Shown: positions 61,201 through 64,000 of the stretch, piece by piece
Layout of the letters: every line of letters begins with the position of its first letter
Position numbering within the stretch: position 1 is the first letter of the stretch
Origin: Sarcocystis neurona
Lineage: Eukaryota > Apicomplexa > Conoidasida > Eucoccidiorida > Sarcocystidae
NCBI GenBank assembly: GCA_000727475.1
Contig: KL647320.1
Span: 816,059 to 880,058, forward strand
DNA length: 64,000 nt
Direction of reading: 5' to 3'
Translations under genes and position numbers: made by a program
The notes under the pieces: generated by a model
Database searches by the model: none
Told to the model about the DNA's origin: nothing
The model's input: only the letters and a program-made list of their open reading frames with translations

Positions 61201-62756
61201 CCCCTCTCCCTCTCAACAGCAGAGGTTGACCTCTGCCCGACTTCCTTCTCAAAGGCATACCAACTAACCCACGCGCCGGGGGACGCCATCTGCTCTCCTG
61301 TCCTGCGCTGTTCCTCATGCATTAACTGGCCTGGACACACACATATATACACACGTATTCATATATATGTATATGTTATCTTGGGAGTCCTTTTCTCTCT
61401 GTTCTTCATGCATGAAGCCACGTGTGCACATGAATCCACCTACATCCATACATACGTGTATGTATATATTATACACATTGGGTACATATATATATACATA
61501 TACGTGTGTGTACATACGTACATACATATTCATACATACATACATACATATTCATACATACATACAAATTCATACATACATACATACATATACACACATA
61601 CATATTCATACATACATACATATACATACATATTCATACATACATACATATACACATACATACACACATACATACACACATACATACATACATATACATA
61701 CATACATATACATACATACATATACATACATACATATATATACATATATATATATATATATGTATGATACGTAGAGTACTTGCGTGTGTGTGTATTTTGT
61801 ATGTAAATCCACGCCTATGTATATGTGCAGTATGGTGAGGAGGGTCAATCCATACAGAGAGACATATGTGCATCGTAGAGGAGGAGGTCCTTGGGTGTCC
61901 TCCTCCACGTATAACCTCCGGCAAATGTGTGGTAGGTTGCGTCGTTGTGTATTCGAAGACTTGGCTGCCTTACTAATACGAATATGTGCATGTGCGTGAA
62001 GGGCGGGTGTATCCCTATAATATACGAAGATATATTATTCCTGGGCCCCCCGCATGCAGAAGACTGGACACCCACGTCCGTCGCTACGTCTATCTACATC
62101 TATATGTATATGCGTATATACATATAAATATACTGGCGCTGTTATGTATGTGTGTTTGCCTGTGTGTATGTATGTATGTAGAGAATGTATCGATGTATAT
62201 ATACGTGTGGTCAGGTATGTAGCAGGCCCGTGTGTGTGGTGGGTATTTATAGAGAGAAGGACACACACACACACACACATATACAAAAATCGATCCGCAT
62301 CTGTCCGTCTATGTATCCACTCCTATATTTGTGCATGTAGAGCAATGACGTACGTACGTCCAGTATATATTTTTGTGCCTGGATGAAGCGTACACCTGTG
62401 CACTAGGCATGCGTGAGCGTGTCTCTGTACACACACGTGCGCAGGAAAAACACGTACGTGTGTGTTTCTGTTCTGCATGTGTTGGGTTCCTTCGCCGATG
62501 TCTGTTGACCCGCGCCGTGGACTGGACTGGATTTTCTTTTTGCTTTGCTGCAGGAGTACGGGGCGGAAGTGGCCTACCTGCTGACGAACCTGCTGGGGTA
62601 CTTGGGCCCGTCGAAACACCTCGTCGACACCATCGTCGACGCCGCTGCATGCATCCTCCTGCTGTGGAGCCGCCGCCGCAACCGCATTTCGCGAGCGGCC
62701 CTCCTCAACGACGAGGCCCTCATTTTCTCCACCCTCGAAGCCTGCTGGGCGCAGCT
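58257..62756 (+). CDS. PHD-finger protein with split PHD domain (3' end outside window)
   Basis: The exon 58272-59789 is preceded by TGTCGCAG; an ATG at 58257 is an alternative start. It is joined to 62554-62756 by a GTGAGG donor and a TTTGCTGCAG acceptor, phase 0 on both sides. The last exon ends at GTATGT, so the gene continues past 64000. From 58257 the protein has CAMC, CDFC, FHASC (Cys36) and WMCPDC (first Cys 261), the full C4HC3 ligand order of a PHD zinc finger. A 224-residue Gly/Gln/Ala/Ser insertion separates the third ligand group from the last Cys pair. After the finger come a charged helix (IEHVAWRVKLLQWRKMAEEE), a basic/acidic low-complexity segment, and conserved-looking helices (NIFFARLTDFPLNAARQLL, then across the intron EYGAEVAYLLTNLLGYLGPS). 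PHD fingers usually read histone H3 tails, so a chromatin role is likely. It may form one gene with the 48.7-57.0 kb ORF. Confidence 0.75.
60731..61015. repeat. 17-bp minisatellite, CTTGCTGCCTGCTGCTT unit
   Basis: About sixteen tandem 17-bp units with scattered substitutions (GATGCTT, CTACCTC, CTTCCGC). Because 17 is not a multiple of 3, all three plus frames translate to the same kind of Leu/Ala/Cys repeat and stay open. Confidence 0.9.
61505..61735. repeat. (CATA)n tetranucleotide array
   Basis: About 230 bp of CATACATACATA with TTCATACATA and ACACAC interruptions. Thr/Tyr/Ile/His ORFs here are artefacts. Confidence 0.9.
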
Positions 62757-64000
62757 GTATGTCATCTTCTTCCTCTCTCCCCGTCTCCGTGCAGGAAATG
62801 CGTGTGTCTCCCTTTTGCTGTCGGTGTCTCCATGTCTCCGCCTCTCCGTGTCTCCGTGTATGACACATGTGTGTCTCCCTTTCTCCTTTGGTGTCTCTGC
62901 CCCGGTGTCTCCGTCCCGGTGTCTCGCTGTGCGTGCCCGCGTGTGGCTGTCTCTCGCCTTCTCTGCTGCTGTCTCTTGCCGTGTGTCTCCATCGCGTCGT
63001 TTTCTCTCTGCCCGCCCTCTCGACGATGCACTCGAAGACATAAACGGAAGTCGCGCCAGCCTTCTGCATATACAAAAGACACACGTAATTGCACCTGTAT
63101 GTATATATCTATTCATGGGTCTCTCTACGTCTCTCCGTACACACCTATATATGTACTGGGATATGAATATATGTATATTTGTATATATAAATACTCGTGT
63201 AGTCTCCTCTCTACATAGTGAATTCATTGCATTCCCATCTCTTCATATCTCTAAGTATATGTAAGTTCATCTCTGTATATATCTAAATTCGTAGCCTTCA
63301 TATGTATATATGTAGGTAGATAGATAGATAGGTACATATATATATATACGTGCATATGTATATATGTATGTATATATATACACTGATGTTCTTCTCTCTA
63401 TTTACTTATATATAAATGGATATCTATATGTGTTTGTAAGTAGCTTCGTATCCATATATATATATATACTCATGTTCTTCTCTCTATATTTGTATGTATG
63501 TATATATATGTATTTGTATCCTACGTGTATATACGTACGTGTGCTTGTATTCTTCGTTACGTCTTTGTATGTTAGATATATATATATGTAGATTTGTATG
63601 TATGTATATATGTATCTTCGTATCCTTGATATATATATACTCATGTTCTTCTGTCTACGTTTGTATGGACGTATCCACGTGCGTATATATATATATATGT
63701 ATGCATGTATTTGTGTATATTAATGTATGTGTATTCATATCCCCCACACACATATATACTCGTATTCTACTCTCTCTGTATATATGTATGTAAGGATATA
63801 TGTATGTCTATACATATATATATGTGTTCATATCCTTTACTGTGCTTGCTGTGAGGGTGTGTTTATGTATGTATATATATATGTGGGGTACGTATACCTC
63901 CATATATGTAAGGATATATATATCTATACATTCATATATATGTTCACGTCCTTGGCTTGCTGCGAGGGTGTGTATATGTAAATATATATTTCCGTGGGGA
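62757..64000. other. PHD gene downstream intron and right-edge repeats
   Basis: After the GTATGT donor come repeats of GTGTCTCYSYSTSTCTCCG type (about 62800-63000), then TATA/TGTA repeats. An imperfect repeat with ACTCATGTTCTTCTSTCTA recurs at about 63380, 63465, 63645 and 63757. A ~125-bp duplication containing GCTTGCTGYGAGGGTGTGT lies at 63845-63980. No exon was seen. Confidence 0.6.

Larger units (their letters stand above)
59790..62553 (+). other. PHD gene intron, CTG-rich then simple repeat
   Basis: The 2.8-kb intron contains CTG/GCT-rich DNA with long false ORFs (59790-60730), a 17-bp minisatellite (60731-61015), a CATA tetranucleotide array (61505-61735) and TATA sequence. It ends in a T-rich tract and CTGCAG. 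Confidence 0.7.

Noticed and set aside
60315..61352. 345-codon minus ORF with KKQQAARSSRQQEA repeats
   Set aside because: It is a translation of the 17-bp minisatellite inside the PHD intron, open in every frame.
1..64000. CRISPR array, bacterial operon, phage or plasmid origin
   Set aside because: No regular repeat-spacer structure, no Shine-Dalgarno gene runs and no prokaryotic gene families. All gene evidence is spliced and eukaryotic.

Overview
The window looks like nuclear DNA of a coccidian apicomplexan, most likely an Eimeria-type parasite. This rests on style, not on a database hit. Long CAG/CTG (AGC-family) tracts appear as poly-Ala, poly-Gln and poly-Ser inside exons and also fill introns. 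These alternate with kilobases of TATA/GA/CATA simple repeats. Genes are intron-rich with GT..AG introns, and GTACGT recurs as a 5' splice site. There are no bacterial operons, phage genes, CRISPR arrays, rRNA genes or recognisable transposon genes. Most long open frames are artefacts of repeats that contain no stop codon, so genes were rebuilt by joining short exons whose splice sites and reading phases agree.

Layout. (1) 1-10.3 kb: a minus-strand gene for a secretory protein-disulfide-isomerase-like protein, six phase-consistent exons, with its 3' end beyond the left edge. Its thioredoxin a-type domain has no CxxC. (2) 10.3-17.8 kb: intergenic, with a cluster of a 14-bp palindrome (GGTGTACGTACACC and variants), weak exon candidates, a hairpin repeat array at 16.6-16.9 kb and a 0.8-kb pyrimidine block. 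(3) 17.8-19.8 kb: a minus-strand degenerate EF-hand (calmodulin or light-chain-like) protein. (4) 19.8-24.9 kb: intergenic. (5) 24.9-36.3 kb: a plus-strand leucine-rich-repeat gene of five exons, whose last exon lies behind a 5-kb intron and completes an LRR-cap motif. (6) 36.3-41.2 kb: repeat-rich intergenic DNA. (7) 41.2-43.2 kb: a minus-strand gene of unknown function with well-supported 3' exons. (8) 43.2-48.7 kb: AGC-rich DNA with competing frames on both strands. (9) 48.7-57.0 kb: a very large plus-strand low-complexity ORF, interrupted by an assembly gap, with AT-hook-like motifs and a duplicated helical module. (10) 58.3-62.8 kb: a plus-strand PHD-finger gene whose PHD domain is split by a 224-residue insertion. 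It may be the 3' half of the gene in (9) and runs off the right edge.

The main points for follow-up are the dispersed palindrome (a candidate ApiAP2-type site), the cysteine-free PDI domain, the possible giant AT-hook/PHD chromatin protein, the hairpin repeat array, and an N-gap whose flanks overlap. Exon joins were worked out by hand from splice sites, phase and domain continuity. They need RNA evidence.
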